DNA from: Rubrobacter calidifluminis
GTDB taxonomy: Bacteria; Actinomycetota; Rubrobacteria; Rubrobacterales; Rubrobacteraceae
NCBI RefSeq assembly: GCF_028617075.1
Contig: NZ_JAQKGV010000008.1
Span: forward strand, 83,914-147,913
Reading direction: 5' to 3'
Length of the DNA stretch: 64,000 bases
Under the pieces are notes generated by a model. The model was not told the origin of the DNA and made no database searches. It saw only the letters and a program-made list of their open reading frames with translations. Each line of letters begins with the position of its first letter. The first letter of the stretch is position 1. Shown piece by piece: positions 6,862 through 14,970 of this stretch. The translations under genes and the position numbers were made by a program.

Positions 6862-8277
6862 GTGGCAGAGAGCTTCGACCTCGTGATCATCGGTGGAGGA
6901 AACGCAGGCTACATACCCGCGATCCGGGCCAGCCAGCTAGGGATGAGCGTCGCGCTCGTCGAGAAGCGTGAGGGGGGACACCTCGGGGGCACCTGCCTGA
7001 ACGTGGGGTGCATCCCGACCAAGGCCCTTCTCCAGACGGCTTCCATGCTGAGCGACTTCAAAAACGGCGAGGAGTTCGGGATAAAGGCCGGCAAGGTGGA
7101 GTTCGACTACCCGCAGGTGGCCAAGCGGCGCGATGCGGTGGTCAACCAGCTGCGGCGCGGGGTCGCCGGCCTGATGAAGAAGAACAAGGTCCGCGTCTAC
7201 AACGGCGTCGGCAGCTTCGTCGAGCCGAAGAAGGTAAAGGTCGCTCTGAACGACGGCGGCGAGGAGGAGCTCGAGGGCAGGTTCGTCCTGATAGCCTCCG
7301 GATCCGAGGTCAACACGCTGCCCGGCCTCGAGATAGACCACGAGAAGGTCATCTCCAGCGACGACGTGGTGACAGAAAACGAGAGCGTACCCTCCTCGAT
7401 CATCATCCTCGGCAGCGGGGCCGTGGGGGTGGAGTTCGCGAGCATGTTCAACGACTTCGGCGCCGAGGTGACGATAGTCGAGGTGCTCGAGAGGATCGTG
7501 CCGCTGGAGGACCCGGAGGTCTCCGCCCAGCTCCAGAAGGAGTTCGAGGGACGGGGCATCCGGGTGCTCGCCGGGACCAAGGCGGACATAGAGAGCCTGG
7601 ACAAGAGCGGCGACGGGGTGAAGATAAAGGTCGAGGGCAGGGACGGCGAACAGACGCTCGAGGCTGAGAAACTCCTCGTCGCCGTCGGGCGCAAGACCGC
7701 GATCGAAGAGCTCAACCTCGACGCCACGAAGGTCGAGGTGAGCGACCGGGGCATCATCCAGGTCGACGAGTTCTACCGTACCGCCGAGGACGGCGTGTAC
7801 GCTGCGGGGGACGTGATCGGGGGCTACTGGCTCGCGCACGCCGCCGGGCACGAAGGGATCGTCGCGGTGGAGCACATGGCCGGGGAGGATCCGATGCCGC
7901 TCGATCAGGACATGATCCCGCGGGTGACCTTCTGCCGTCCGGAGATAGCTTCCTTCGGCCTCACCCGCGAGCAGGCCGAGGAGCAGGGGTATGAGGTCAA
8001 GGAGGGTAAGTTCCCCTTCCGCGCGATCGGGAAGGCCCTCATCGAGGGCGAGCCCAACGGGTTTGTCAAGGTGGTCGCCGACGCTGAGACCGACCTGATC
8101 CTGGGAATGCACGCCATCGGGCCGCACGTGACCGAGCTGATCGCGGAGGGGGTCTTCGCCAAGCTGGTCGAGGGTACACCGCAGGAGATCGGGATGGCCG
8201 TCCACGCCCACCCGACGCTCGCCGAGGTGATGAGTGAGGCCGCGCTCGCGGTCGACGGGCACGCGATCCACTTCTAG
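6862..8277 (+). CDS. lpdA: Dihydrolipoyl dehydrogenase (E3)
   Basis: A 471-residue flavoprotein that reoxidises dihydrolipoamide of 2-oxoacid dehydrogenase complexes with NAD+. It has the FAD motif GGGNAGYIPAIRASQ, the redox disulfide GGTCLNVGCIPTK (about 41-53), the NAD motif LGSGAVGVEFASMF, the FAD motif VYAAGDVIGGYWLAHAAGHEG, and the C-terminal catalytic His/Glu in HAHPTLAEVMSEAAL. The GTG start directly follows the mutM stop, with AGGAGAGG upstream. It is probably the E3 for the E1/E2 genes at 27-31 kb, since no other lpd is in the window, and it needs the lipoyl groups made by LipA/LipB. Confidence 0.95.
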   Translation: MAESFDLVIIGGGNAGYIPAIRASQLGMSVALVEKREGGHLGGTCLNVGCIPTKALLQTASMLSDFKNGEEFGIKAGKVEFDYPQVAKRRDAVVNQLRRGVAGLMKKNKVRVYNGVGSFVEPKKVKVALNDGGEEELEGRFVLIASGSEVNTLPGLEIDHEKVISSDDVVTENESVPSSIIILGSGAVGVEFASMFNDFGAEVTIVEVLERIVPLEDPEVSAQLQKEFEGRGIRVLAGTKADIESLDKSGDGVKIKVEGRDGEQTLEAEKLLVAVGRKTAIEELNLDATKVEVSDRGIIQVDEFYRTAEDGVYAAGDVIGGYWLAHAAGHEGIVAVEHMAGEDPMPLDQDMIPRVTFCRPEIASFGLTREQAEEQGYEVKEGKFPFRAIGKALIEGEPNGFVKVVADAETDLILGMHAIGPHVTELIAEGVFAKLVEGTPQEIGMAVHAHPTLAEVMSEAALAVDGHAIHF

Positions 8278-8932
8278 CGCCTGCTCCTTCGACCCGGCCC
8301 GCGACGGGTTCGGTTTCGCCAACCCGTCCGGGCCCTCCGGGGGCCGGCTGGAGTCTTTGCTGTACGGGCGGGGGCTGTGCTTCGGGATGGCCGCCGCCTC
8401 GCTCGCGGCCTTCTGCGGCGTGGAGCGCCGGTGGCCGCGGCCGCTCTCCCGGCTCTCTCCGGACCCTGCTCTGATCGGGGAGCTCCGGCGCTACCACCTG
8501 CTGCAGTTCCGCCCGCGGACGATTTTGCGGGTGGTGTGGGAGTGGATGCGTGCGCGCGGCGGCCGTCCCGAGCGCGTGGCCGGGCGCATCAGGGTCGCCG
8601 GGGACCCCGACCCGCACATCCTCTGTCTCGGCCCCCGGGCCGGGCGGGGTTTCTTCGAGCGGCTCGCGCTGGCACACGCCGTCGTGCCATACCGGCTGGA
8701 GGAGGTGGAGGAGAGGCTTTTCGTCTACGTCTACGATCCGGAGTTCCCGAAGGATCGGAAGAGGAAGATCGTCTTCCGGCGCGGGGGTGGGGAGGGATTC
8801 GGGCGCTTTCGCTACGGCCGGTTCGACAGCCGGGAGGGGTGGGGGATCGTACCCCTGCAGCTCTCGGCTGTTCTGTCGATGCCTGGGCGGGCTTCGGTGT
8901 GTGATCCGGTATCCACATTGGAAGAGACGTAG
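8234..8932 (+). CDS. Putative papain-like cysteine peptidase or transferase
   Basis: A 232-residue protein without a clear family name. The first 16 residues overlap lpd by 44 bases; the GTG at 8234 has GAGGTG just upstream. The pattern FDPARDGFGFANP, then GLCFGMAAAS (Cys49), then LALAHAVVPYRLEE (His148) and VYVYDPEFP (Asp168) matches the Cys-His-Asp layout of papain-like folds, in which Cys starts a buried helix and His lies in an HAV-Y strand. There is no signal peptide, so it is likely cytoplasmic. The activity is inferred from motif layout only. It ends the operon begun by the diiron protein. Confidence 0.5.
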   Translation: MRPRSRSTGTRSTSSACSFDPARDGFGFANPSGPSGGRLESLLYGRGLCFGMAAASLAAFCGVERRWPRPLSRLSPDPALIGELRRYHLLQFRPRTILRVVWEWMRARGGRPERVAGRIRVAGDPDPHILCLGPRAGRGFFERLALAHAVVPYRLEEVEERLFVYVYDPEFPKDRKRKIVFRRGGGEGFGRFRYGRFDSREGWGIVPLQLSAVLSMPGRASVCDPVSTLEET

Positions 8933-8966
8933 CCTGAGCGCCTCGCGCCCGCGGCTCCTGCTCAGG
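8933..8966. terminator. Weak inverted repeat between convergent genes
   Basis: CCTGAGC (8933-8939) and GCTCAGG (8960-8966) can pair across a 20-base GC-rich loop at the meeting point of two convergent genes. There is no T-run. A weak candidate terminator. Confidence 0.3.
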
Positions 8967-9765
8967 GGAGCAGCGTCTTCATCTGGTGCTGGATCAGATG
9001 TGTGGAGAGTTTCGGAGCTGCACGGTTGAGGATGCCCATCGCCACCGAGTCTCTCCCCACGTAGATGTGAAGACGGTTCTTCTGGATACCGTCGAGGATC
9101 ACCCGGGCTGCCTCCTCGGGCGTGGTGGTGGGCAGGCGAGAGCCCTGCGCGTTGCCCGAACCCGGAGCGTCGACGTCCGAATTGGAGGCAATATCGGTTT
9201 CCACGCCTCCTGGCATCACCACTGAGACCCCGACGTGAGTCTCGAGGAGCTCGGCGTACAGGCCCTCGGTCATCAGCTTCACCGCCGCCTTGGTGGCGCC
9301 GTAGATGGTCTGGCCGGGTACGGGCAGGAAACCCCCCATGCTCGAGACGGTGGCTAGGTGTGCTTCGGGACGATTGAGCAGGTACGGAAGGAATGCCTTG
9401 ACTACGTGGATAGTGCCCCACAGGTTGACGCTCAGCACCCGTTCGATCGTCTCGTATTCTAGATCGTTGAGCCGAACGAATGGCTGGATGATGCCGGCGA
9501 CGTTGACGACCACGTCGGGCGGGCCGAGAGCTTCGGTCACCCGGGCCGGCAGGGCTTCGACGGCCGCCCGATCGGTGATGTCGACCACGAAGGTGACGAG
9601 CCGGTCCCCGGCCGAGGCCAGGCGGACAGTCCCTTCAAGGCTTTCCCTCCTGATGTCCACCGCCGCCACACAACCCCCGCGCCGCAGTGCTTCCAGCACC
9701 ACCTGGCGCCCGATCCCGTTTCCGCCGCCGGTCACGACCAGAACCTTGCCACGAACGTCCATCAT
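8962..9765 (-). CDS. Short-chain dehydrogenase/reductase (SDR)
   Basis: A 267-residue classical SDR. Visible are the nucleotide-binding GGGNGIG near the N-terminus, NVAGI, the catalytic Ser in SSMGG, and Tyr-x3-Lys in IYGATKAAVK. The ATG at 9765 (or the next ATG) has GGAGGAGG just upstream and replaces a longer frame that reads back through the operator. It probably oxidises or reduces a hydroxyl/keto group, perhaps on a steroid or similar ring, given the ketosteroid-dehydrogenase-like gene on the other side of the TetR gene. A perfect palindrome, also present before that gene, lies 39-66 bases upstream. Confidence 0.88.
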   Translation of the reverse strand: MMDVRGKVLVVTGGGNGIGRQVVLEALRRGGCVAAVDIRRESLEGTVRLASAGDRLVTFVVDITDRAAVEALPARVTEALGPPDVVVNVAGIIQPFVRLNDLEYETIERVLSVNLWGTIHVVKAFLPYLLNRPEAHLATVSSMGGFLPVPGQTIYGATKAAVKLMTEGLYAELLETHVGVSVVMPGGVETDIASNSDVDAPGSGNAQGSRLPTTTPEEAARVILDGIQKNRLHIYVGRDSVAMGILNRAAPKLSTHLIQHQMKTLLP

Positions 9766-9803
9766 GCCTCCTCCGGATCCCCCACTGCGATGCCATGTTA
9801 CCA

Positions 9804-9831
9804 GATCACCGGACAACGCTGTCCGGTGATC
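9804..9831. promoter_or_regulatory. TetR operator copy 1 (perfect palindrome)
   Basis: GATCACCGGACA (9804-9815), ACGC, TGTCCGGTGATC (9820-9831): perfect 12-bp arms around a 4-bp spacer. The core ACCGGACA-N4-TGTCCGGT recurs at 10415-10434. It lies between the TetR stop and the SDR start, placed to control the SDR gene. Confidence 0.8.
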
Positions 9832-9846
9832 CGATCAATCCGTCGG

Positions 9847-10410
9847 CTACACCAGGCCCTTGCGGACCAGCGACCACGCCCGATCGGCCACCTGGCGTCT
9901 TTGCTCCAGCGGAGTTCGAGCGACGAGCGTGGCGATCATGGCCACGCTCAGGAAGAGATCTTCAGCGGTAGTGTCGGACGCGACCTCACCACGCTCGATA
10001 GCGGGCTGGACCTTGGCCGCCAGCGCCTGGATGACCCGATCGGTGACCGCGGTCAGCCGTTCGTCATCGGTGGTCGGGGCGATCATGTCGATAAAGGCCA
10101 CCGATTCGATGGACCGGTCCGTGATGCACTCCAGCAACTCCCCGAGTGTCACTGCCGGATCCGAGGCCAGGCGTTCCAGCTCGGCGACGTTGTCTTCGAA
10201 CGCTGCCAGCGCCAGTTCAATGCGGTCAGGGAAGTGCCGGTAGAGACTGCCCTGCCCCACCCCGGCAGCCTTTGCTACCGCGCTCAACGGTGCCTCCAGA
10301 CCCCCGGTTGCGAATACCCTTCGCGCAGCTTTTACCAGCGCTGAACGGTTCTCGGCCGCAGCACCCGGCCCCCGATTTCCCCTACGCTTCACCACGATGT
10401 ATGGTAGCAT
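9847..10410 (-). CDS. TetR family transcriptional regulator
   Basis: About 187 residues from the ATG at 10410. GTG codons at 10395 and 10392 are alternatives, and a longer frame reads into the neighbouring gene and is not real. The N-terminal TetR helix-turn-helix is clear: SALVKAARRVFATGG, then PLSAVAKAAGVGQGSLYRHF. The all-helical C-terminal ligand domain is variable, as usual. It lies between the SDR gene (same strand) and the divergent FAD dehydrogenase, each preceded by the same palindrome. It therefore most likely represses all three, including itself, with a steroid-like or aromatic inducer. Confidence 0.88.
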   Translation of the reverse strand: MLPYIVVKRRGNRGPGAAAENRSALVKAARRVFATGGLEAPLSAVAKAAGVGQGSLYRHFPDRIELALAAFEDNVAELERLASDPAVTLGELLECITDRSIESVAFIDMIAPTTDDERLTAVTDRVIQALAAKVQPAIERGEVASDTTAEDLFLSVAMIATLVARTPLEQRRQVADRAWSLVRKGLV

Positions 10411-10414
10411 GGCA

Positions 10415-10434
10415 ACCGGACACATCTGTCCGGT
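10415..10434. promoter_or_regulatory. TetR operator copy 2 (perfect palindrome)
   Basis: ACCGGACA-CATC-TGTCCGGT is an exact 8-bp palindrome sharing all arm bases with the core at 9808-9827. It lies between the divergent TetR and FAD-dehydrogenase genes. Its right end touches TATATG (10434-10439), a possible -10 box of the dehydrogenase gene. Binding would block both promoters. Confidence 0.82.
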
Positions 10435-10450
10435 ATATGGAGGAGTGTGG

Positions 10451-12136
10451 ATGGTGGGATCCTGGGACCGTGAGGTCGATGTGCTGGTGGTGGGAACCGG
10501 TGCGGCGGGGCTTTCTGCGGCCGTCACTGCGGCCGATGCCGGCCTTGAGACGCTGGTTATAGAAAGCACCGGCAAGTGGGGAGGGACGACCAACCTCAGC
10601 GGTGGAGGTTTGTGGATGCCCGCCAATCCGCTGATGACGACCTTTGGGGTCTCCGATTCGGTGGATGAAGCGCTAACCTACATGGAAGCCTGCATCGGCG
10701 ACGTCGGGCCTGCGAGTTCTCCGGAGCGGCGTCGGGCGTTCGTCGAGTCGGTGCCGGAGGTGTTCCGATTCCTTGAGCGGCTTGGTGTGAGATGGACCGC
10801 TGCCAGGGACTATCCCGACTACTACCCGGATCTGCCGGGCGCCAAGATCGGGCGCTCGATCGAAGTCGAGCCGTTCGACGTTCGCGTGCTTGGGGACTGG
10901 TTCGAACGTTCGCGCAGTCGGGAGAGTGGTCTTCCTCCCGTTCCCCTCAAGACCGACGATGTTTGGCTGTTGTCCCGAGCCTGGTCGACCCGTGATGGCT
11001 TCGCCAGAGGGGTCAGGCTGGTAGGTCGCACGTTGAGTGGCTTTGCCAGGGGGAAGCGATTGTATGGGATGGGCGCCGGGTTGGTGGCCAGCCTTATGGC
11101 GATCGTTTGCAGACAGGGCACCGAGGTATTGCTCTCTTCGCCGCTGACTGAGCTCGTGGTGGAGAACGGTTCGGTAGTCGGTGCGGTGTCCCGCCGTTCC
11201 GACGGGTTCTCGGCCAGGATCCGCACCCGGCGGGGCGTGGTCCTCGCCGCAGGGGGCTTCGCTCACAATGAGATTATGCGCAAGGAGAACCACGGCATCC
11301 CCGGTTACAGCTCGGCGGCGGACGGAGACGTGGGATCGGTGATCCGGATCGCGGCCGGGCTGGGTGCCCAGCTGGCCCTGATGGACGACGCCTGGTGGGG
11401 TTTGTCGGTGCCCGATCCCGGCGGCAAGCCGGCGTTCGTGCTCGCTGAGCGCTCCATGCCGTTCAGCATAATCGTGGACCAGAGAGGCGACCGGTACATG
11501 AACGAGTCTGCCAGCTACATTGACGTCGGGCACGCCATGCTGGAGCGCGACAAGGTGACGCCGGCCGTACCGTCGTGGCTCATCGTGGACGCCCGTCACC
11601 GGAGACGGTATCTGTTCAGTGCCTTTATGCGGGGCACCGCCAGGCTGCGGGAGGCAGGGATCGTCAAGAAGGCCGACACTATCGAAGACCTGGCACGAAA
11701 GCTGCAGATGGATCCTGCACGGCTTCGGGCCACCGTCGATCGGTTCAACGGGTTCGCCCGCACGGGAGTCGATGTCGACTTCGGACGCGGCAACACCGCC
11801 TACGACAACTACTACGGCGATCCCACCGTCAAGCCGAATCCAAATCTCGGACCGCTGGAGAAGGCACCGTTCACCGCGGTTCAGCTGGTACCCGGAGATC
11901 TGGGAACCAAAGGCGGCTTACTGACCGACGCCGATGGCCGGGTCCTCGACACCTCGGGAAACGTTATCCCCGGCCTGTATGCGGCTGGAAACACCACCGC
12001 CTCGGTCATGGGGCGGACCTATCCCGGTCCGGGTTCGACGATCGCCCCGGCGGTGATCTTTGCCCACCGGGCGGCACGGCATCTCGCCGGCGGTGGGAGC
12101 TGGGCGGCGGGCACGCGAAGCGCGACCGGCGGATGA
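10451..12136 (+). CDS. FAD-dependent 3-ketosteroid delta1-dehydrogenase-like oxidoreductase (KstD family)
   Basis: A 561-residue flavoprotein of the fumarate reductase/KstD family. It has the FAD motif [19 protein letters not shown], a flavin loop [12 protein letters not shown], a [11 protein letters not shown] segment that matches the Tyr-bearing loop of KstD, and the C-terminal signature [20 protein letters not shown] with the Tyr-x3-Gly of the active site. Such enzymes insert a 1,2 double bond into 3-ketosteroids. The true substrate may differ. The ATG at 10451 has GGAGGAG five bases upstream, after the operator. Codon use differs from neighbours: 2 ATA among 19 Ile, against 6 of 18 in the AhcY-like gene. 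The base composition is visibly less GC-rich, suggesting transfer. Confidence 0.82.
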   Translation: MVGSWDREVDVLVVGTGAAGLSAAVTAADAGLETLVIESTGKWGGTTNLSGGGLWMPANPLMTTFGVSDSVDEALTYMEACIGDVGPASSPERRRAFVESVPEVFRFLERLGVRWTAARDYPDYYPDLPGAKIGRSIEVEPFDVRVLGDWFERSRSRESGLPPVPLKTDDVWLLSRAWSTRDGFARGVRLVGRTLSGFARGKRLYGMGAGLVASLMAIVCRQGTEVLLSSPLTELVVENGSVVGAVSRRSDGFSARIRTRRGVVLAAGGFAHNEIMRKENHGIPGYSSAADGDVGSVIRIAAGLGAQLALMDDAWWGLSVPDPGGKPAFVLAERSMPFSIIVDQRGDRYMNESASYIDVGHAMLERDKVTPAVPSWLIVDARHRRRYLFSAFMRGTARLREAGIVKKADTIEDLARKLQMDPARLRATVDRFNGFARTGVDVDFGRGNTAYDNYYGDPTVKPNPNLGPLEKAPFTAVQLVPGDLGTKGGLLTDADGRVLDTSGNVIPGLYAAGNTTASVMGRTYPGPGSTIAPAVIFAHRAARHLAGGGSWAAGTRSATGG

Positions 12137-12293
12137 ACTCGCCGCGATACTTCACCGGCGTCGGAGGTCGAGGACGGGCCGTACCCGTAAGTTGTTCGAG
12201 ATCGGGGGTGCGTGTCCTTACGATGGGACATGGCGGCTGCGATGTTTCTTGCGGTACCATATGCTGGCAGGTCGAGGGAGACAGAGGAGAGCC

Positions 12294-13322
12294 GTGGTCC
12301 GCAGGAGAAAGATCGAGCTGAAGGTCCTGGAGGACGGGACCCGCACCTACACGATACGCCACCGATGGGAGGACCGCCCGGTCGCCCCGCCACCCGACGG
12401 GCGTCCCACCGAGTATCTGCCGTTCCGGCAGGAGAAGGGGGCGCACGGGCGTCCCGCCTGGCTCAAGGCGCGCGTCCCGGACGGCCCGGGCTACCGGGAC
12501 ATCAGGCAGACCATGCGCGGTCTCTCGCTGCACACCGTTTGCGAGGAGGCCCGCTGTCCGAACATCGGTGAGTGCTGGAACAACCGCACGGCGACGTTCA
12601 TGATCCTGGGCAACGTCTGCACCCGCTCGTGCGGCTTCTGCGCGGTGCTCACCGGCAAACCGCAGGGGCTCGACCTGGAGGAGCCAAAAAGGGTCGCCCA
12701 CGCGGCGAAGGAGATGGGGCTCAAACACGCGGTGATCACCAGCGTGAACCGCGACGAGCTGCCCGACGGTGGGGCATCGGTCTTCGCGGCGACGATCCGC
12801 GAGATACGCAAGGCCATCCCCGGGTGTGCCGTGGAGGTTCTCACGCCGGACTTCAAGGGCGACCGCGACGCGATAAAGACCGTCATAGACGCGAAGCCCG
12901 ACACCTTCAACCACAACATCGAGACCGTCCCGCGCCTCTACCCGGCGGTGCGCCCGCAGGCGAAGTACGAGCGCTCGCTCGAGGTGTTGCGCTACGCGAA
13001 GGAGCTCGACCCGGACGTCCTGACCAAGAGTGGATTCATGGTGGGCCTCGGGGAGGTTGAGGAGGAGATCCACCAGACGATGCGCGACCTCAGGGAGCAC
13101 GGGGTGGACATCCTCACGATCGGCCAGTACCTGAGGCCGACCGAGAACCACCTGCCGATGGCCCGCTACTACGAGCCGAGGGAGTTCGCGCTGCTCAGGC
13201 GTTACGCTCTCGACGTGCTCGGCTTCAAGCACGTCGAGAGCGGTCCCCTCGTGAGGAGCTCCTACCACGCCCACGAGCAGACTGAGGAGGCGCGCCGCGG
13301 CGCGCTCGGTGCCCGCGCCTGA
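12294..13322 (+). CDS. lipA: Lipoyl synthase
   Basis: A 342-residue radical-SAM enzyme that inserts two sulfurs into octanoyl groups on lipoyl domains. Both Fe-S cluster sites are seen: [12 protein letters not shown] (auxiliary cluster) and [10 protein letters not shown] (SAM cluster), followed by [36 protein letters not shown] and the C-terminal RSSYHA. GTG at 12294 is chosen because AGAGGAGA lies just upstream. An in-frame ATG at 12261 is possible, and further upstream the frame is not family-like. lipB follows with a 14-base overlap. The product acts on E2 of the 2-oxoglutarate complex encoded at 30 kb. Confidence 0.94.
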   Translation: MVRRRKIELKVLEDGTRTYTIRHRWEDRPVAPPPDGRPTEYLPFRQEKGAHGRPAWLKARVPDGPGYRDIRQTMRGLSLHTVCEEARCPNIGECWNNRTATFMILGNVCTRSCGFCAVLTGKPQGLDLEEPKRVAHAAKEMGLKHAVITSVNRDELPDGGASVFAATIREIRKAIPGCAVEVLTPDFKGDRDAIKTVIDAKPDTFNHNIETVPRLYPAVRPQAKYERSLEVLRYAKELDPDVLTKSGFMVGLGEVEEEIHQTMRDLREHGVDILTIGQYLRPTENHLPMARYYEPREFALLRRYALDVLGFKHVESGPLVRSSYHAHEQTEEARRGALGARA

Positions 13323-13983
13323 GACCGTGCTCGAGAGCAGGGAGGAAGCGCTCGAGGTCCGGCGGCTTCCGGGGTTGACGCCCTACGCCGAGGCGTGGGA
13401 GCTGCAGCGGGAGCTGGTGAGAAAGAGGAGGGCGGACGAGATCCCGGACACCCTCCTCCTGCTGGAACACCCGCCGGTCTACACGGTGGGCCGGGCGGCG
13501 AAGGACGCCTCGAACCTGGGGGCCGGGGAGGAATACCTGCGCTCTTTGGGGGCGGAGGTATTCTGGATCGACCGCGGCGGGGACGCGACCTTCCACGGTC
13601 CGGGCCAGATCGTCGGGTACCCCATAATCCGGCTGAAGGTGCGCGACACCCACCGCTACCTGAGGGACCTGGAGGAGGTCGTGATCCGCACGATGGCCCG
13701 CTACGGGCTATCTGGCTGGCGGCACCCGGAGTACACCGGGGTCTGGGTGGGGGACAAAAAGATCTGCGCGATCGGGGTGAAGTTCTCCTCCGGCTGGATC
13801 ACCTCTCACGGCTTCGCGCTTAACGTGAACACGGATCTCTCCTGGTTCGACCGCATAACCCCCTGCGGCATCCGCGAGTACGGCGTGACGAGCCTGGCGC
13901 GGGAGCTCGGACGAGATCTCCCGCTCTCGGAGGTCGAACGGGAGATCGTCCTTCGTTTCCGGGAGGTCTTCGGCCTGCGCTAG
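13309..13983 (+). CDS. lipB: Octanoyl-[ACP]:protein N-octanoyltransferase
   Basis: A 224-residue LipB, which moves octanoate from acyl carrier protein onto lipoyl-domain lysines. It has [31 protein letters not shown], the catalytic Lys in [13 protein letters not shown], and the catalytic Cys in [14 protein letters not shown]. The GTG start lies inside the end of lipA, so the two are coupled. A GTG at 13327 is an alternative. Its end overlaps the convergent VIT-family gene by four bases. Confidence 0.94.
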   Translation: MPAPETVLESREEALEVRRLPGLTPYAEAWELQRELVRKRRADEIPDTLLLLEHPPVYTVGRAAKDASNLGAGEEYLRSLGAEVFWIDRGGDATFHGPGQIVGYPIIRLKVRDTHRYLRDLEEVVIRTMARYGLSGWRHPEYTGVWVGDKKICAIGVKFSSGWITSHGFALNVNTDLSWFDRITPCGIREYGVTSLARELGRDLPLSEVEREIVLRFREVFGLR

Positions 13984-14504
13984 GCGTTCCCGATCAGGAC
14001 GCCCGAGGCGAAGACCAGCCCACCGCCGACCATCACCTGCAACGCGCTCATCCAGAAGCTCATGCTGAAGTAGCGGTAGCGGATGAGCGAGATGACGAGC
14101 AGCTCGGCACCGACGACACCGAAGGCCACGTAGAGCGCGAGCGTCACGTGCGGGATCAGGAACGGCAGCGTGTGAAAGATCCCGCCGATGAAGGTCGCAA
14201 CGCCGGTGATCACCCCGCGTACCATCGGGTTGCCCCGCCCGGTCAGCGACCCGTCGTCCGAGAGGCCCTCGGAGAACGCCATGCTTATCCCCGCCCCCAC
14301 GGCCGCCGCCAGACCCACCAAGAGCGTGTACCGGCTGTCGTGCGTGGCGAAGGCCGCAGCGAAGATCGGAGCCAGCGTCGAGACCGACCCGTCCATCAGG
14401 CCAACCAGCGAAGGCTGCACCACCTTCAGCACGAAGTCCTTGTTGTGCCCCGATGTGGTCATCTCATTGCTACCAAAGCCCAATCTCTCCAGTATCGGTG
14501 CCAT
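13980..14504 (-). CDS. VIT1/CCC1 family membrane transporter (iron/manganese)
   Basis: A 174-residue membrane protein with about five transmembrane helices. The segment [20 protein letters not shown] matches the first helix of VIT1/CCC1 proteins, and [20 protein letters not shown] the second-helix region. Family members move Fe2+ or Mn2+ out of the cytoplasm. It is shorter than the classic 230-250 residues and lacks most of the cytoplasmic metal-binding domain. ATG at 14504 has AGGAGG at good spacing. A promoter with an overlapping palindrome lies upstream, suggesting regulated, perhaps metal-dependent, expression. Confidence 0.75.
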   Translation of the reverse strand: MAPILERLGFGSNEMTTSGHNKDFVLKVVQPSLVGLMDGSVSTLAPIFAAAFATHDSRYTLLVGLAAAVGAGISMAFSEGLSDDGSLTGRGNPMVRGVITGVATFIGGIFHTLPFLIPHVTLALYVAFGVVGAELLVISLIRYRYFSMSFWMSALQVMVGGGLVFASGVLIGNA

Positions 14505-14544
14505 CCGACGCCTCCTGCTCTCTCCTTCGGCTCGCCACGCAGCA

Positions 14545-14583
14545 ATTCTAAACGGGATTCAGGATAAATCAAGAACAGTTCTT
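14545..14583 (-). promoter_or_regulatory. Promoter with overlapping palindrome for the VIT-family gene
   Basis: On the minus strand TTGATT (14572-14567) and TAGAAT (14550-14545) are 16 bases apart. The 13-bp palindrome AAGAAC-A-GTTCTT (14571-14583) abuts and overlaps the -35 box, the usual place for a repressor or activator site. The leader before the ATG would be about 34 bases. Confidence 0.5.
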
Positions 14584-14616
14584 ATTCTTGTTTATGAGAG
14601 TCGTTTGCAGTAAGGG

Positions 14617-14877
14617 TCAGAGGCGGCGGCCGGAGAGCAGGCGGTAGAGGACGAGGAGGAAAATGGCGCCGAGGACGGAGACGGCGATGCTGCCGGTGTC
14701 GAAGCGGGTGGTGTAGGCGGGGTTTATGAAGTGGCTGTAGGCGTAGCCGCCGATGATGGCGCCGGCTATCCCGATGAGGGTGGTAAGGATGCAGCCGCCG
14801 GGGTCGCGGCCTGGGGTGAGGAGTTTGGCGATGACGCCGACGATGAAGCCGAAGACTATCCAGGCGACGATACTCAT
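14617..14877 (-). CDS. GlsB/YeaQ/YmgE family stress-response membrane protein
   Basis: An 86-residue protein with three transmembrane segments: IVAWIVFGFIVGVIAKLL, GGCILTTLIGIAGAIIGGY and SIAVSVLGAIFLLVLYRLL. The TPGRDPGG linker after the first helix is the family hallmark (transglycosylase-associated protein family). Function is poorly known; homologues are induced by stress. GAGGAGGAG precedes the ATG. Confidence 0.88.
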   Translation of the reverse strand: MSIVAWIVFGFIVGVIAKLLTPGRDPGGCILTTLIGIAGAIIGGYAYSHFINPAYTTRFDTGSIAVSVLGAIFLLVLYRLLSGRRL

Positions 14878-14908
14878 CCGTCTCCTCCTCGGGTGGTTTT
14901 GGACATGA

Positions 14909-14923
14909 GGCTACATGATAGCC
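14909..14923 (-). promoter_or_regulatory. Inverted repeat over -10 box of the GlsB-type gene
   Basis: GGCTA-CATGA-TAGCC (14909-14923) is a perfect 5-bp inverted repeat. The minus-strand TATCAT (14920-14915) inside it is a good -10 box about 38 bases before the ATG. No convincing -35 was seen. Confidence 0.35.
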
Positions 14924-14938
14924 CGGATATGGGGGTAT

Positions 14939-14966
14939 GGCGGGCGCCCGTGCTGGGGCGCCCGCC
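14939..14966 (-). terminator. Hairpin terminator after the acyl-CoA synthetase/GNAT gene
   Basis: GGCGGGCGCCC (14939-14949) and GGGCGCCCGCC (14956-14966) form a perfect 11-bp stem with a 6-base loop just past the stop of the minus-strand gene. There is no U-tract after it. Confidence 0.6.
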
Positions 14967-14970
14967 GGGT

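Noticed and set aside
9766..9816. Upstream TTG start for the SDR gene
   Set aside because: It would code through the operator palindrome, adds unconserved residues, and lacks a ribosome site, while GGAGGAGG precedes the ATG at 9765.
12060..12293. N-terminal extension of lipA
   Set aside because: The extension overlaps the end of the KstD-like gene and is Arg-rich without family similarity; AGAGGAGA precedes the GTG at 12294.
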